Assembly (NCBI GenBank): GCA_023667315.1
Contig: JAMPAI010000003.1
Coordinates: 62,001-126,000, forward strand
Source of the DNA: Ruminococcus flavefaciens
Lineage (GTDB): Bacteria; Bacteroidota; Bacteroidia; Bacteroidales; P3
Reading direction: 5' to 3'
Length of the DNA stretch: 64,000 nucleotides
Each line of letters opens with the position of its first letter. The first letter of the stretch is position 1. This document shows positions 53,067 to 63,012 of this stretch, piece by piece. Position numbers and translations under genes: made by a program. The notes beneath the pieces were generated by a model, which saw only the letters and a program-made list of their open reading frames with translations, ran no database searches and was not told the origin of the DNA.

Positions 53067-56000
53067 TTAGAGTTTAACGATCTTGAAGCTTTTGTTTTGG
53101 TTGCCGTATTCCAGCAGCAGGATATACATGCCGGCGGTTTCGTGTCCCTTGAAGATGGTTTGCGAAACGGTGCCGTCTTTCTCCATGCTGAAGTTTCCGT
53201 GTTCGATCACCTGTCCGGTGGCGGCGCGTACCAGGCGGTAGCGCACCAGGAGCTTGCGGTCGCTTTGGCCGGTAAGCAGGCAGTTGGTGCGGGTCGGATT
53301 GGGTGCCAGTTGCCAGCGCAGGCGCGGAGTGGCGGCATTTTCCGACATCCGGTATTGTTCGGCCATCACTTCCACCTGGCGGAAGGTGGATTCCGAGCAG
53401 GCGCCCTTGTAGGAGGTCATGCCCACCGTGTAGGCACCCTCGGCGGGGAACTGCACCTCTAGGTAATTGCCCTCGCGGCTCAGGATCTTTACGTGTTCCG
53501 GAACGTGCCAGGCAATGCTGTCGGGATGGTGTTCGGAAAGGTTCACCAGCAGGCAGCTCTGACGCGCGGTAATGCTGCTGCTTACCCAGAATTCGGCGTG
53601 TATGCTGTCGTTGAAGGCCTCCACCAGCACGCTGTCGTGATATACGCAGCGGTGGTTCTGTATCAGGGTGAGCTTGTGCAGCCCGGCCATCTGCGTCTGT
53701 ATCTCGAGGCGGTCGGAAATCTTTCCGTCGGGATAGACCCATAGGTATTCCATGTTGGCGAGCGTGTCGCATCCATCAGGTTTCAGGCTTAGGGTCTGGT
53801 TCAGGCACAGGCTTTGGGTGTCTTGTATGCGGTAGGCGGGCGGAACGGGGTTCAGCAACAGCATGCCCGTGTCGAAAGCGCAGCGGTTGCGGTCGGTAAC
53901 CATCAGGCTGTACCAGCCCGCTTCGGCCGGGTCTATCAGGGCTTGCGAACCGCTTTGCGCCACTTCACCGTCCCGCTTCTTCTGCATGCTCCAGCGGTAA
54001 AGGTAGGGTTCGGTGCCGCCCTGGGCGTGGTAGTCGATGCGGCCGCTCTCGTCGGGACACACGATCGAGTCGATCTGCAGGGCGCAGTGCAGCCTTCGGG
54101 GTTCTGTAAGCACCACGGTATCGGTGCGGGTGCATTGCAGGCGGTCGGCGGTGCGCACGATGTAGGTGCCTTGCCTAAGCTTCGATAGTCCGGCGGTGTA
54201 TTCGCCCGTGTTCCAGGCATAGGTGTAGTACCCGTTGCCGCCTTCGGTCTCGAGTTGTATCGAGCCGTCGGAAAATCCTTGGCAGGAAGGCCTTTCCACC
54301 GTGATTCCGTTGTGAAGTTCCTCGGGCTGTCGGATCAGGAAACGGGCCGAATCCGTTCTGCCGTAGGCATCGCTTACCCTTACGGTGTACAGGCCTGCGG
54401 CCAGGTTCGCGATACTGTCTTGGGTGGCGCCGTTCGACCACAGGATGGCGAAGGGCGGCTTGCCGTTGGAAATCTCCATGCGAAGGGCGCCGGTCTCCTC
54501 GCCGAAGCAGAGAATATCGGCGGTTTGGGTCAGCTGCAGCTGGATGTTGTTGGAAACCACCGAATCCAGGTCGATAAGGGCGGTGCAGCCTTCGGCATCC
54601 GTAACCATGGCCTCATACCGCGTGTTCCGCGAGAAATCCTGCCTTGCCGAGGTGTTGCCGGTATTCCACAGGTAGCGGTAGGGCGGCCGTCCGCCCTGCG
54701 GGCGGAGCACGAGACAGCCGTCGTTCACGGTATCGGAGTCAGGGGCGGGATATACGTCGGCGAGCACGTCCAAGGCCGGCGCCTGCGTTACGGCAAGCGT
54801 TCGGGAACAGGTGTCTCCGGCGGCATCCCTTACCAAAAGCCGGTAGGTGCCCGCCGGCAGGTTCTCCAGCCGTGTGTTGTCGTTTTGGGGAACGATATAG
54901 GCTTGCAGGCTGTCGGGAATGGCGCGCCAGGTGCAGGAGTAGGGCTCTTTGCCGCCCCGGATCCAGGCCTGTATGGCGGCGGTCGCCTCCCCGTGGCAGT
55001 GGATGGGGCTTTCGAGCAACAGGGCGGCTTCCAGTCGGCGGAGCATGGAGATTTCGAACAACCGGTCGATGACCGCCCCGCCCGAATCTACAAGGTAGAA
55101 ACGGTGGAATCCAGGTTCAAGGTGTTCTATGCTTAACAGGCGTGCGTTTCCGGAATCGGCATGGATAAGATTTCCTGCATTGTCTTTCCATTCGTAACGG
55201 AAGGGTGGCAGTCCTCCCTGCAGGCTTAGCCGTACCTCACCGTCCTGCTTGCCGTCGCGGCAATGCTGTATGGCCAGGGAGGAAATGAACAGCGAATCGG
55301 GACTGTTCACCATATACCGGTGTTCCGAATGGCAGCGGTTGGCGTCGTAAACCTCCAGGCGGTAGCCGCCCCGTTTCAGACGGTGGATGGCGTTCTCCTT
55401 GCTGCCGTTGCTCCAGAAGAGCGAGTAGGGAGGGATGCCGCCGGCAATCTCGGTGGAGATGCTGCCGTTGGCGATGGTCCAGGCGGTGGCGTCCTCTATC
55501 TGTGCCCTTACAAGCACCCGTTCCGGTTCGTGGATCACGAGGCTGTCGCGGCTGCTGATTCCGTTGGCGTCGCGCACAGATACCTTGTAGGTGCCGGCTC
55601 CCATGTGCTCGCGCAGGTAGAGCGAATCATCGCCGATCCACTTGCCGTTTTTGTACCAATCGAAGGTGTAGGGCGGCAGGCCTCCCTGTACCGAGAGCCT
55701 GAACGCGCCGGTAAGCGAGTCGGCGCATAGCGGTTCCTGCACGCTTGCAAGTTCCGTAAGCAGGTTGGGCGTGCGGTTCAGCCGAACGGTCTTGTCGAGA
55801 CGGCAGCGGTGGGCGTCTATTACGGAAAGGCGGTAGGAACCGCTGTCCAGGCTCTCTTTCTTGTTCCCGCCTTCCTCCCCGTTCCAAAGGAAGAGGTAAG
55901 GGGCGGTGCCGCCTTGGGCAAAGAGTTCTATGGCGCCGTCTTGGGCTACGGGCACGTGTTGCCGCCACTGGCTGCCTTCGTAGGTGGGGTCGGCGGCGGT

Positions 56001-59000
56001 ATGTTCCAGCACCAGGGCTTCCGGTGCGGTAACGGTGGCGGATGCCGAGGCGGTGCAGCCCCGGAGGTCGCTTACCGTAAGGCGGATGTCGGCGTTTTCG
56101 AGACGGGTAAGCAGGGAATCTTCCGAAATCCATTCGTGGCCGTTCGTGTTCCAGCGGTAGGTGTAGGGCAGGGTGCCGCCTTGCACGAGCGCCACGGCAT
56201 TCCCGCTCGAATCGTTGTGGCAAAGCCCGTTGGCGGCAGCTAAGGCCACTTGTAGGCTGTCGGGCTGGGGCAGGTAAAGCGCGAAAGATGCCTGCACGCC
56301 CAGACTGTCGGTAACCCGCAGCGTATAGTTGGCGCACGCGCGGTTTTCCAAAAGCGCCAGATTCCCCACAGGCTCGATTCCGTCTTGCAGCCATTCGATT
56401 GCGTAGGGTGGTTTTCCGCCCTGGATATGGGTTTGCAGCACGGCATCGGCCATGCCGAAGCAGGATACCGGTCTTTCGATGCTCGCCGAACACAGCAGGG
56501 CTTCCACAAAAGGCAGTTCAAGGCCGGTGTCGGCAAGGCATCCGGCCTGGTCGCGCAGGCTCAAACGGTACGTTCCAGCCGAAAGACCCGTTATGCCGGC
56601 CTGCTTCCCGATTATGTCGTCGGCCTCGTTTTTCCAGGTAAATTGGTAGGGTTCCGTACCGCCCTGCGCCGAAGTGTGGATCTCTCCGTCGGCCTGGCGT
56701 TCAAGGGCGATGCCGTCCCTGCTGCCGGGATAGGAGGGTTGGATTACCGAGTCCACGAGAATCCGCAGCACTTCGGGCTCATCGAGCAACAGGCCCGCGC
56801 TGGCCTGCACGCCTAAGGAATCCGTTACGAATACCTGATAGGTGCCCGTTGCCAGGCCTTCTACCGTGGCGTTGGTGTCTTGCCGGTTCGCCCATGTGTA
56901 ACGGTAGGGCGGTGTGCCGCCCGTAACATTGGCTTTGACAACACCGCTGTGGTTGCCGTGGCAGTCGATGGGCCGCACAATCTCTATCTGCGCGTGCAGG
57001 GGCGGAATGTCGGCCAGGATAAAGTTTCGGTTCGCCTCGCAGCCGTTTTGGTCGGTAAGCTGCAGTCCGTAAGTTCCGGCGGTTAAATTGGTCTCGCCCG
57101 ACCGTACGGCCTCTATGCCGAAGCCGTCTTTGGTCCAATGCTGCGTGTAGGGCACGGTGCCGCCCTTTAGTGCAAATTCTATCTTTCCGTCGGCCTCGTT
57201 GGGCGGACAGGCGTTGTCGGTGCAGCCGTAGTAGGTGGGATTGGTGGTGCCGAGCGAATCGATTGTCAGGCGGGCGGGGGTGAAGATACTGAGAAGCGAA
57301 CTTTTCGTTACACCGGCGGCATCGGTTACCCTTACGTTGTAAAGACCGGCTTTCAGGCTGTCGATGGAAGCCTGGGTCTTCCCGTTGTTCCATCTGATGT
57401 CGAAAGGTGGCACCCCGCCGGTAATTTCCACATGGCAGGCGGCGATCTTGTCTCCGAAACACAGGTTCTTCCGGTCTTGCACAACCTTGATCTCCAGTTT
57501 GTCGTAAAAGTTTACGGTGGCCGTTGTTTCGGCGCGGCATTGCTTGGCGTCGTATTGTTCAAAACGATAGGTTCCGGCTTCGAGATTGTTCAGATCCGCG
57601 GCATCGGTTTCCAATGTCTTGTAAGGTGTCGTGCCGCCTTGCGAATGCAGCATGATGCGCCCGGGAATGAATTCACCTCCTGTGCCGTAATGCGCGTGGA
57701 TTACCGAATCGATCACGATTTCGAATTTTTGGGGTTGCGTTATCGTATAGGTTGCGTTGAGTTCGCAGCTGTTGTGGTCTATCAGCTTTACCCGATAGGT
57801 GCCTGCGCTCAGGTTACGGCGCAGACTGCCGTAATCCACCCCGTCCCACAGATACAGGTAGGGCGATACCCCGCCCGAGCCTTTCAGAGCCAGGACGCCC
57901 GTGTTGTCGCCGAAACAATCCACGTCGGTATGCTGTTGCACGCTCAATTTGAGCTGGGTGGGCTGGGAAAGGGTGATTTCATCGCTCGAGGCCATGCCGG
58001 TCTTGGTGTCGGTCATCACCACCTTGTAGGTTCCCGGCCCCAGGTCGTAGAGCATGGGGGATGTCTTGCCCGGCATCAGCGTTCCGTTCTTGTACCAGGA
58101 AAAGATAAGCGGGTTGTTGGTCTTTTTCTCGATAGTTGCCTTCAAGATGCCGTCGTTGGCGTTGTAGCAGCTTATGTCGCGTTCGGCATCGAGTTTTACG
58201 AAAAGTTCCCCGTTGAGGTTGCCTACCGCCACGGTTTTGGTCAGGGAGCAGCCCTTGCTGTCTTTTATCGTGATATAGCGATTGCCGATATTGGGCGTGG
58301 AGATCACGTCGCCGGTAAGCGCCTTGTCGGTAAGGTTGGCGAAGTCGTCGCGGAAAAAGAACGAATAGGCCGGTGTGCCGCCGCTCGCCTGGCTGCGCGA
58401 AACGGTAATCTTTCCGTCGTCGGCCATCTTCAGTTGACGGTTCACGTAATAGTAGCCGCTGTTGTGCTTTACCTCCACTGGAAAATCGAGTGCGTCGGGC
58501 TGGCTGAAGTCTATCTGGAAATAGGCTTCTTTGTTTGAGTATGTGTTTGAAGCAGTAGCGGAACTTGTTTCCCTGTTTGTTGAAACGGATGGCACGGAAA
58601 GGGGTTGAATCATACTACCTCCCGATGATGTTACTGTTGGAGGAATGACGATTTTTAAATGGGCCTGATGAGCTCGTATGTGATCGCACTCGAATGTGGC
58701 ATGCTGATCGTTTTGAAGCCCGGAATATGTACAGCGAAAATTGATGGTGTCGTATTCAAATTCGCCGTTCGTTTTTTCTTTTCGATAATAGAAAACCGGA
58801 TATTTGGAGACCAAAGGCATGAACCATTCACCTAATGTAACTTTTAACTTTCCGTTTTCTCCATGGCATGCAGGAGGGGTGAATTCAACCTTTTCAACGT
58901 CGATGTCGTTATATCCTACGATAATTGGAACAATCTGGAACATGGCCGATTTTATATTGGCGGGCAGTGTTCCGTTTTGATTTGGATTGTTGCTTTTGTT

Positions 59001-60275
59001 CCGCGCCGTACCTTCTACAGTAACGTAATAGGTTCCTTCCGTCATGGCGTAGCCGGCCACGGAAGTGGTATAGACAAGACCGTCGAATTTCGCCATATCG
59101 AAGGATTCCTGAAACAACACGGTGGATTCGCTTACGTTGATTGTGCCGTCGAATTTGCTGCCGACTTTGGAATAAACGGTAAGCAGCGTGGCTTTCTCGT
59201 CCATGCCGGCAAGAAAATCCCGGTTGAATTTCAGTTTGAGTTCCAATAGGCGGGTTTGCCCTTCAGGAATACGTTGAAATCCGGTTTTGGAGGGTTGCGG
59301 GATATCGGGGTAGAAACAGATGGTTTTTTTGTTTGCAGAAGACTCGGTTCGGCCATCCAAAACTTTCAGAAAAATATTTTCGCCGACAGGCAGTTGGGGA
59401 AAAGTGGCTGCGTTTAGCGCTAATGTCTTTCCCCGTTTATTTAGGGATGTGTATGTCCTGTTGGATTCACAGGCATACTCCCAATGAAATATCTTGCTTG
59501 AATAATTGAATGCCAAGGCCGGGGTATAGGTGTCGGGAGTGGCGTTAAAAATGGAAGAATTACATTGGGTTTCGACTCTGATATTGATGGTGTAGGGAAA
59601 TCCACGATAGGTAACGGTGGGGTCATTGATAACGAATCCGCATTTCGATTGCATGTTGAACTCTACCTGTTCGCAGTTGGGGTTCATGGAAGTGATGGTT
59701 ATTTTGCTTTTTAGCATATCGGTCAATTTAATCAACACTGGTTGATTGGGAGGGCATTGAACGGTGCCGCCGATAGGTACCACTAAAGAGGGAGACTTGA
59801 TGAATTGTTGAAGTTGCTCTGTCAACAACGGAGTGGATGAATGGGCACGTTGAACCTGCTGCATCCAGAACATGAGGTAGTAGTCGTCGATATCACCGTC
59901 GTAGTCTGGAGTGTCGAGCAGTAGCATGGCGGTTTTACAGACCAGGGGGAGATCCAGGCTCGAAGTCTGGCCTTCCGTCAGTTTTGCAGAAAAGGCCAAG
60001 TCCTCCGGACTGAATGTGCCATACGCTTTGAGAAAATCGAGGCATTTTTGCGACATAATGGCGGCGGAATATCCCGTAAAGTGGTGTGGCGTTTTTTCGT
60101 AGGATAGCGAACAATTTGGCGTGTGTGTTAATTTGGAGGTTAGCGTAAAGACATTTTGGTGGTTGCAGGGTTCGCTTCCATAGGGATTGCCAAATGCTGC
60201 ATGCCCTCCGGCAAGGAATAAAAAGAGCATCATCGCCCGCCAGAGGCGGATTTTCTTGAATGGATTCGTTTTCAT
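53067..60275 (-). CDS. Giant SprB-like repeat adhesin with T9SS type A tail
   Basis: About 2402 aa from the ATG at 60275 (MKTNPFKKIRLWRAMMLFLF), preferred for its better signal peptide; an ATG at 60299 adds 8 residues. The first 600 residues are unique; from about 640 on there are some 18 SprB-type repeats with the GGxPPYxxxWxxG core (GGVPPFDIRWNNG, GGTPPYRYTWAN, GGLPPYTFDWYKNG, GGIPPYSLFWSNG). The end (WQLAPNPTRTNCLLTG ... NKSFKIVKL) is a T9SS type A sorting domain. SprB of Flavobacterium is a mobile gliding adhesin; here simple adhesion is as likely, since no gliding genes are seen. In operon with the fibronectin protein. Confidence 0.9.
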   Translation of the reverse strand: MKTNPFKKIRLWRAMMLFLFLAGGHAAFGNPYGSEPCNHQNVFTLTSKLTHTPNCSLSYEKTPHHFTGYSAAIMSQKCLDFLKAYGTFSPEDLAFSAKLTEGQTSSLDLPLVCKTAMLLLDTPDYDGDIDDYYLMFWMQQVQRAHSSTPLLTEQLQQFIKSPSLVVPIGGTVQCPPNQPVLIKLTDMLKSKITITSMNPNCEQVEFNMQSKCGFVINDPTVTYRGFPYTINIRVETQCNSSIFNATPDTYTPALAFNYSSKIFHWEYACESNRTYTSLNKRGKTLALNAATFPQLPVGENIFLKVLDGRTESSANKKTICFYPDIPQPSKTGFQRIPEGQTRLLELKLKFNRDFLAGMDEKATLLTVYSKVGSKFDGTINVSESTVLFQESFDMAKFDGLVYTTSVAGYAMTEGTYYVTVEGTARNKSNNPNQNGTLPANIKSAMFQIVPIIVGYNDIDVEKVEFTPPACHGENGKLKVTLGEWFMPLVSKYPVFYYRKEKTNGEFEYDTINFRCTYSGLQNDQHATFECDHIRAHQAHLKIVIPPTVTSSGGSMIQPLSVPSVSTNRETSSATASNTYSNKEAYFQIDFSQPDALDFPVEVKHNSGYYYVNRQLKMADDGKITVSRSQASGGTPAYSFFFRDDFANLTDKALTGDVISTPNIGNRYITIKDSKGCSLTKTVAVGNLNGELFVKLDAERDISCYNANDGILKATIEKKTNNPLIFSWYKNGTLMPGKTSPMLYDLGPGTYKVVMTDTKTGMASSDEITLSQPTQLKLSVQQHTDVDCFGDNTGVLALKGSGGVSPYLYLWDGVDYGSLRRNLSAGTYRVKLIDHNSCELNATYTITQPQKFEIVIDSVIHAHYGTGGEFIPGRIMLHSQGGTTPYKTLETDAADLNNLEAGTYRFEQYDAKQCRAETTATVNFYDKLEIKVVQDRKNLCFGDKIAACHVEITGGVPPFDIRWNNGKTQASIDSLKAGLYNVRVTDAAGVTKSSLLSIFTPARLTIDSLGTTNPTYYGCTDNACPPNEADGKIEFALKGGTVPYTQHWTKDGFGIEAVRSGETNLTAGTYGLQLTDQNGCEANRNFILADIPPLHAQIEIVRPIDCHGNHSGVVKANVTGGTPPYRYTWANRQDTNATVEGLATGTYQVFVTDSLGVQASAGLLLDEPEVLRILVDSVIQPSYPGSRDGIALERQADGEIHTSAQGGTEPYQFTWKNEADDIIGKQAGITGLSAGTYRLSLRDQAGCLADTGLELPFVEALLCSASIERPVSCFGMADAVLQTHIQGGKPPYAIEWLQDGIEPVGNLALLENRACANYTLRVTDSLGVQASFALYLPQPDSLQVALAAANGLCHNDSSGNAVALVQGGTLPYTYRWNTNGHEWISEDSLLTRLENADIRLTVSDLRGCTASASATVTAPEALVLEHTAADPTYEGSQWRQHVPVAQDGAIELFAQGGTAPYLFLWNGEEGGNKKESLDSGSYRLSVIDAHRCRLDKTVRLNRTPNLLTELASVQEPLCADSLTGAFRLSVQGGLPPYTFDWYKNGKWIGDDSLYLREHMGAGTYKVSVRDANGISSRDSLVIHEPERVLVRAQIEDATAWTIANGSISTEIAGGIPPYSLFWSNGSKENAIHRLKRGGYRLEVYDANRCHSEHRYMVNSPDSLFISSLAIQHCRDGKQDGEVRLSLQGGLPPFRYEWKDNAGNLIHADSGNARLLSIEHLEPGFHRFYLVDSGGAVIDRLFEISMLRRLEAALLLESPIHCHGEATAAIQAWIRGGKEPYSCTWRAIPDSLQAYIVPQNDNTRLENLPAGTYRLLVRDAAGDTCSRTLAVTQAPALDVLADVYPAPDSDTVNDGCLVLRPQGGRPPYRYLWNTGNTSARQDFSRNTRYEAMVTDAEGCTALIDLDSVVSNNIQLQLTQTADILCFGEETGALRMEISNGKPPFAILWSNGATQDSIANLAAGLYTVRVSDAYGRTDSARFLIRQPEELHNGITVERPSCQGFSDGSIQLETEGGNGYYTYAWNTGEYTAGLSKLRQGTYIVRTADRLQCTRTDTVVLTEPRRLHCALQIDSIVCPDESGRIDYHAQGGTEPYLYRWSMQKKRDGEVAQSGSQALIDPAEAGWYSLMVTDRNRCAFDTGMLLLNPVPPAYRIQDTQSLCLNQTLSLKPDGCDTLANMEYLWVYPDGKISDRLEIQTQMAGLHKLTLIQNHRCVYHDSVLVEAFNDSIHAEFWVSSSITARQSCLLVNLSEHHPDSIAWHVPEHVKILSREGNYLEVQFPAEGAYTVGMTSYKGACSESTFRQVEVMAEQYRMSENAATPRLRWQLAPNPTRTNCLLTGQSDRKLLVRYRLVRAATGQVIEHGNFSMEKDGTVSQTIFKGHETAGMYILLLEYGNQNKSFKIVKL

Positions 60276-60321
60276 GTTCCGTGTGTTTTGATTAAACATA
60301 TTCCGTTGTTTTCTGTGGTTG

Positions 60322-60329
60322 CAAAATTA
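60322..60329 (-). promoter_or_regulatory. -7 promoter element of the SprB-like gene
   Basis: TAATTTTG on the minus strand is an exact TAnnTTTG. A start near 60315 would leave about 40 bases to the ATG at 60275, which favours that start over 60299. The -33 part is not clear. The AT-rich gap to atpB (60330-60480) holds the atp promoter, with TAAATTCG at 60440-60447 as a weak candidate. Confidence 0.45.
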
Positions 60330-60480
60330 AGAATGCAATCAATTGAAAAAGTGTGTATTATGTTAAAAATTCTTAATTTTAACACGATTTAACTTAATGC
60401 CGTAACCGCTTTTTGTTTAGCGTTTTGAAATCTTTTACTTAAATTCGCAGCGCGCTCTTTTAAGAAAACGGGATTGTAAA

Positions 60481-61593
60481 ATGAGAGGCTTGTTGTTGAA
60501 ATTGCTTTTGATTTGTTGTTCCGCCTTGGCGGGCGTATGCCCTGCCGTGGCGCAGGAACAGGCCTCTGAGCCTGCCCCCGCCCAAGAAAGCTTTAACGCG
60601 GGCGAGCTTATCTTGGATCACGTAACCGACAAGCATTCCTGGCATATCTGCGATTGGAACGGCAGGAAGGTGGAACTGCATCTGCCTGTGATCCTGCTTT
60701 ATAACGGCGAGCTGCATACGTTTTCCTCCGCCCGCTTCGAGAATCCGCAACATACGTACAAAAACTTCCAGCTCCGCAAGGACAACCCCCACAAGGGCAA
60801 GATCGTGGCCCTGGAAGCCGCCGAAGACGGCAGCCTGCGCATCGCCGCCAAGAAACCTTTGGATTTTTCCATCACCAAGACCGTTTTCGGACTGATGGTT
60901 TCGGTAGCCATTATCCTGATACTGTTCTTCTTTATCGTACGTTCCTACAAGAAAAACGAAGAAAGGGCGCCCAAGGGCGTGGCCGCCTTGTTCGAACCGA
61001 TATTCCTGTTCGTGCGCGACGACGTGGTGTATGCGAGCCTCGGCAAGAAGCAGGGCGACAGGTTCCTGCCCTATATGGCGACCCTGTTTTTCTTTATCCT
61101 GCTGGGCAACCTGCTGGGCATCGTGCCGTTCTTCCCGTTCGGGGCGAATGTAACGGGCAACATCTCGGTAACCTTCGTGCTGGCATTCCTTACCTACCTG
61201 ATTACGATGGCGCACTCCACCAAGCATTTCTGGGCGCACACCTTCAACAACCCCGGGGTGCCGATGTGGATGAAGTTCCCCTTGCCCCTGATGCCGCTTA
61301 TCGAGGCCATGGAGTTGATAACGAAGCCTTTCGTACTTATGATACGACTGTTCGCGAACATGACCGCCGGGCATATCATCATCTTGGGATTTGTCTCGCT
61401 GGTGCTGATTTTCGGAGCCACCAGCACGGCCATGGGCTTCGTGGTGTCGCCGCTCACCATATTGTTCGGACTTTTCGCCGATGCTTTGGAACTCTTGGTT
61501 TCGTTTATCCAGGCATATATCTTCACCACCTTGTCCTGTACCTACCTGGCGGATGCCTTGGGGAACCCCGCCGCGGCGGAACACCATAAATAA
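60481..61593 (+). CDS. atpB: ATP synthase F0 subunit a
   Basis: 370 aa. Proton half-channel of the membrane part of ATP synthase. The essential Arg lies in FVLMIRLFANMTAGH (about residue 289), within a row of five or six helices. An N-terminal signal peptide (LLLICCSALAGVCPAVA) and a periplasmic domain of about 110 residues precede the channel, an extension seen in Bacteroidota. Head of an atpBEFHA operon; the beta and epsilon genes are not next to it, as usual for the phylum. Confidence 0.95.
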   Translation: MRGLLLKLLLICCSALAGVCPAVAQEQASEPAPAQESFNAGELILDHVTDKHSWHICDWNGRKVELHLPVILLYNGELHTFSSARFENPQHTYKNFQLRKDNPHKGKIVALEAAEDGSLRIAAKKPLDFSITKTVFGLMVSVAIILILFFFIVRSYKKNEERAPKGVAALFEPIFLFVRDDVVYASLGKKQGDRFLPYMATLFFFILLGNLLGIVPFFPFGANVTGNISVTFVLAFLTYLITMAHSTKHFWAHTFNNPGVPMWMKFPLPLMPLIEAMELITKPFVLMIRLFANMTAGHIIILGFVSLVLIFGATSTAMGFVVSPLTILFGLFADALELLVSFIQAYIFTTLSCTYLADALGNPAAAEHHK

Positions 61594-61601
61594 ATTTGTA
61601 A

Positions 61602-61904
<303 letters not shown>

Positions 61905-61923
61905 GCATTAAACCTTTGCTGCT

Positions 61924-62415
61924 ATGGAATTGGTAATGCCGGGAATCGGCGTGCTGTTTTGGACGTGCCTGATTTTCCTCATCCTCTTCTTCATCCTTAA
62001 GAAATGGGCCTTCCCCGTTATCAACGGAATGATCAAGAAGCGGGAGGAAAAGATAAGCACGGCTTTGAACCAGGCGGAGGCCACGCGCGAGGAAATGGAG
62101 CGCATCCAGTCGGAAAACAAGACGATGATGGCCCAGGCGCGTAGCGAACGCGAGAAGATTCTGGAAGAAGCCACCCAGATAAGGCGCCGCATCGAAGACG
62201 AAAGCCGTGAGAAGGCCAAGGCCGAGTACGACCGCCTGATGGTTTCGGCCAGGAACGACATCGAGCGCGAAAAGCGTATGGCCCTGGAAGACATAAAGAA
62301 CCATGTGGCCTCGGTTTCGCTGGATGTGGCCGAAAAGGTGCTGGGCAGGGAACTGTCCGACCGCGACCGCCAGCAGGCTTTGGTGGAACAGGAGTTAAAG
62401 AATGTGAATCTGTAA
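61924..62415 (+). CDS. atpF: ATP synthase F0 subunit b
   Basis: 163 aa. One N-terminal membrane helix (LFWTCLIFLILFFIL) and a long charged coiled coil, the peripheral stalk that holds F1 to F0. ALNQAEATREEME and SLDVAEKVLGRELSDRDRQ are typical. It is 3 bases ahead of atpH. Confidence 0.95.
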   Translation: MELVMPGIGVLFWTCLIFLILFFILKKWAFPVINGMIKKREEKISTALNQAEATREEMERIQSENKTMMAQARSEREKILEEATQIRRRIEDESREKAKAEYDRLMVSARNDIEREKRMALEDIKNHVASVSLDVAEKVLGRELSDRDRQQALVEQELKNVNL

Positions 62416-62418
62416 GCC

Positions 62419-62982
62419 ATGCAACATTCGAAGGCGAACATACGCTATGCCCGCGCCCTTTACGACTTGGCGGAAGAACAGCATCAGAACGAGGCGGTCT
62501 ATCAGGAAATGGTGGCCTTGCGGATGTTTTTCGCGCAAGACCGGCAGATCAGGGCATGGATGTCGAACCCGGTGGTGTCGGTTAAATTAAAGAAGCAGAC
62601 GCTGGCCGACCTATTTCAAGGCAGGTTGGACGGGCTTGCGGTGCGTTTCCTCAATCTGATTGTGGAAAAGAACCGGAGCGCCGACGTGGACGGAATCATT
62701 CACGATTACGTGGATCTGTACCGCCGCAGGAAAGGCATCGCCCATGCGGTGATAGGCACGCCGCAGCCGCTCAACAAGACCGAGCTCAAGGCTTTTGAGG
62801 ATTGGTGCGCCAGGAATTTTCCCGGCGTCAAGGTGGAGATAACCAATAAGGTGGCTCCGCGGCTTATCGGTGGGTTCACGTTCCGGGTGGGCTGGCAGTT
62901 CGTGGACTGCAGCGTGGCCGGACGCTTGCACAGGCTCCGCAAGGAAATGCTTTCGGGCGACACCCTTACGCGGACTTTTTAG
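62419..62982 (+). CDS. atpH: ATP synthase F1 subunit delta
   Basis: 187 aa. KANIRYARALYDLAEEQ at the N-terminus and IGGFTFRVGWQFVDCSVAGRLHRL at the C-terminus match the OSCP/delta family, which joins the stalk to the top of F1. Start codon 62419 follows the atpF stop after 3 bases. Confidence 0.94.
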   Translation: MQHSKANIRYARALYDLAEEQHQNEAVYQEMVALRMFFAQDRQIRAWMSNPVVSVKLKKQTLADLFQGRLDGLAVRFLNLIVEKNRSADVDGIIHDYVDLYRRRKGIAHAVIGTPQPLNKTELKAFEDWCARNFPGVKVEITNKVAPRLIGGFTFRVGWQFVDCSVAGRLHRLRKEMLSGDTLTRTF

Positions 62983-63012
62983 ATTTATTAAGAATTATAC
63001 AAAAACGACAAG

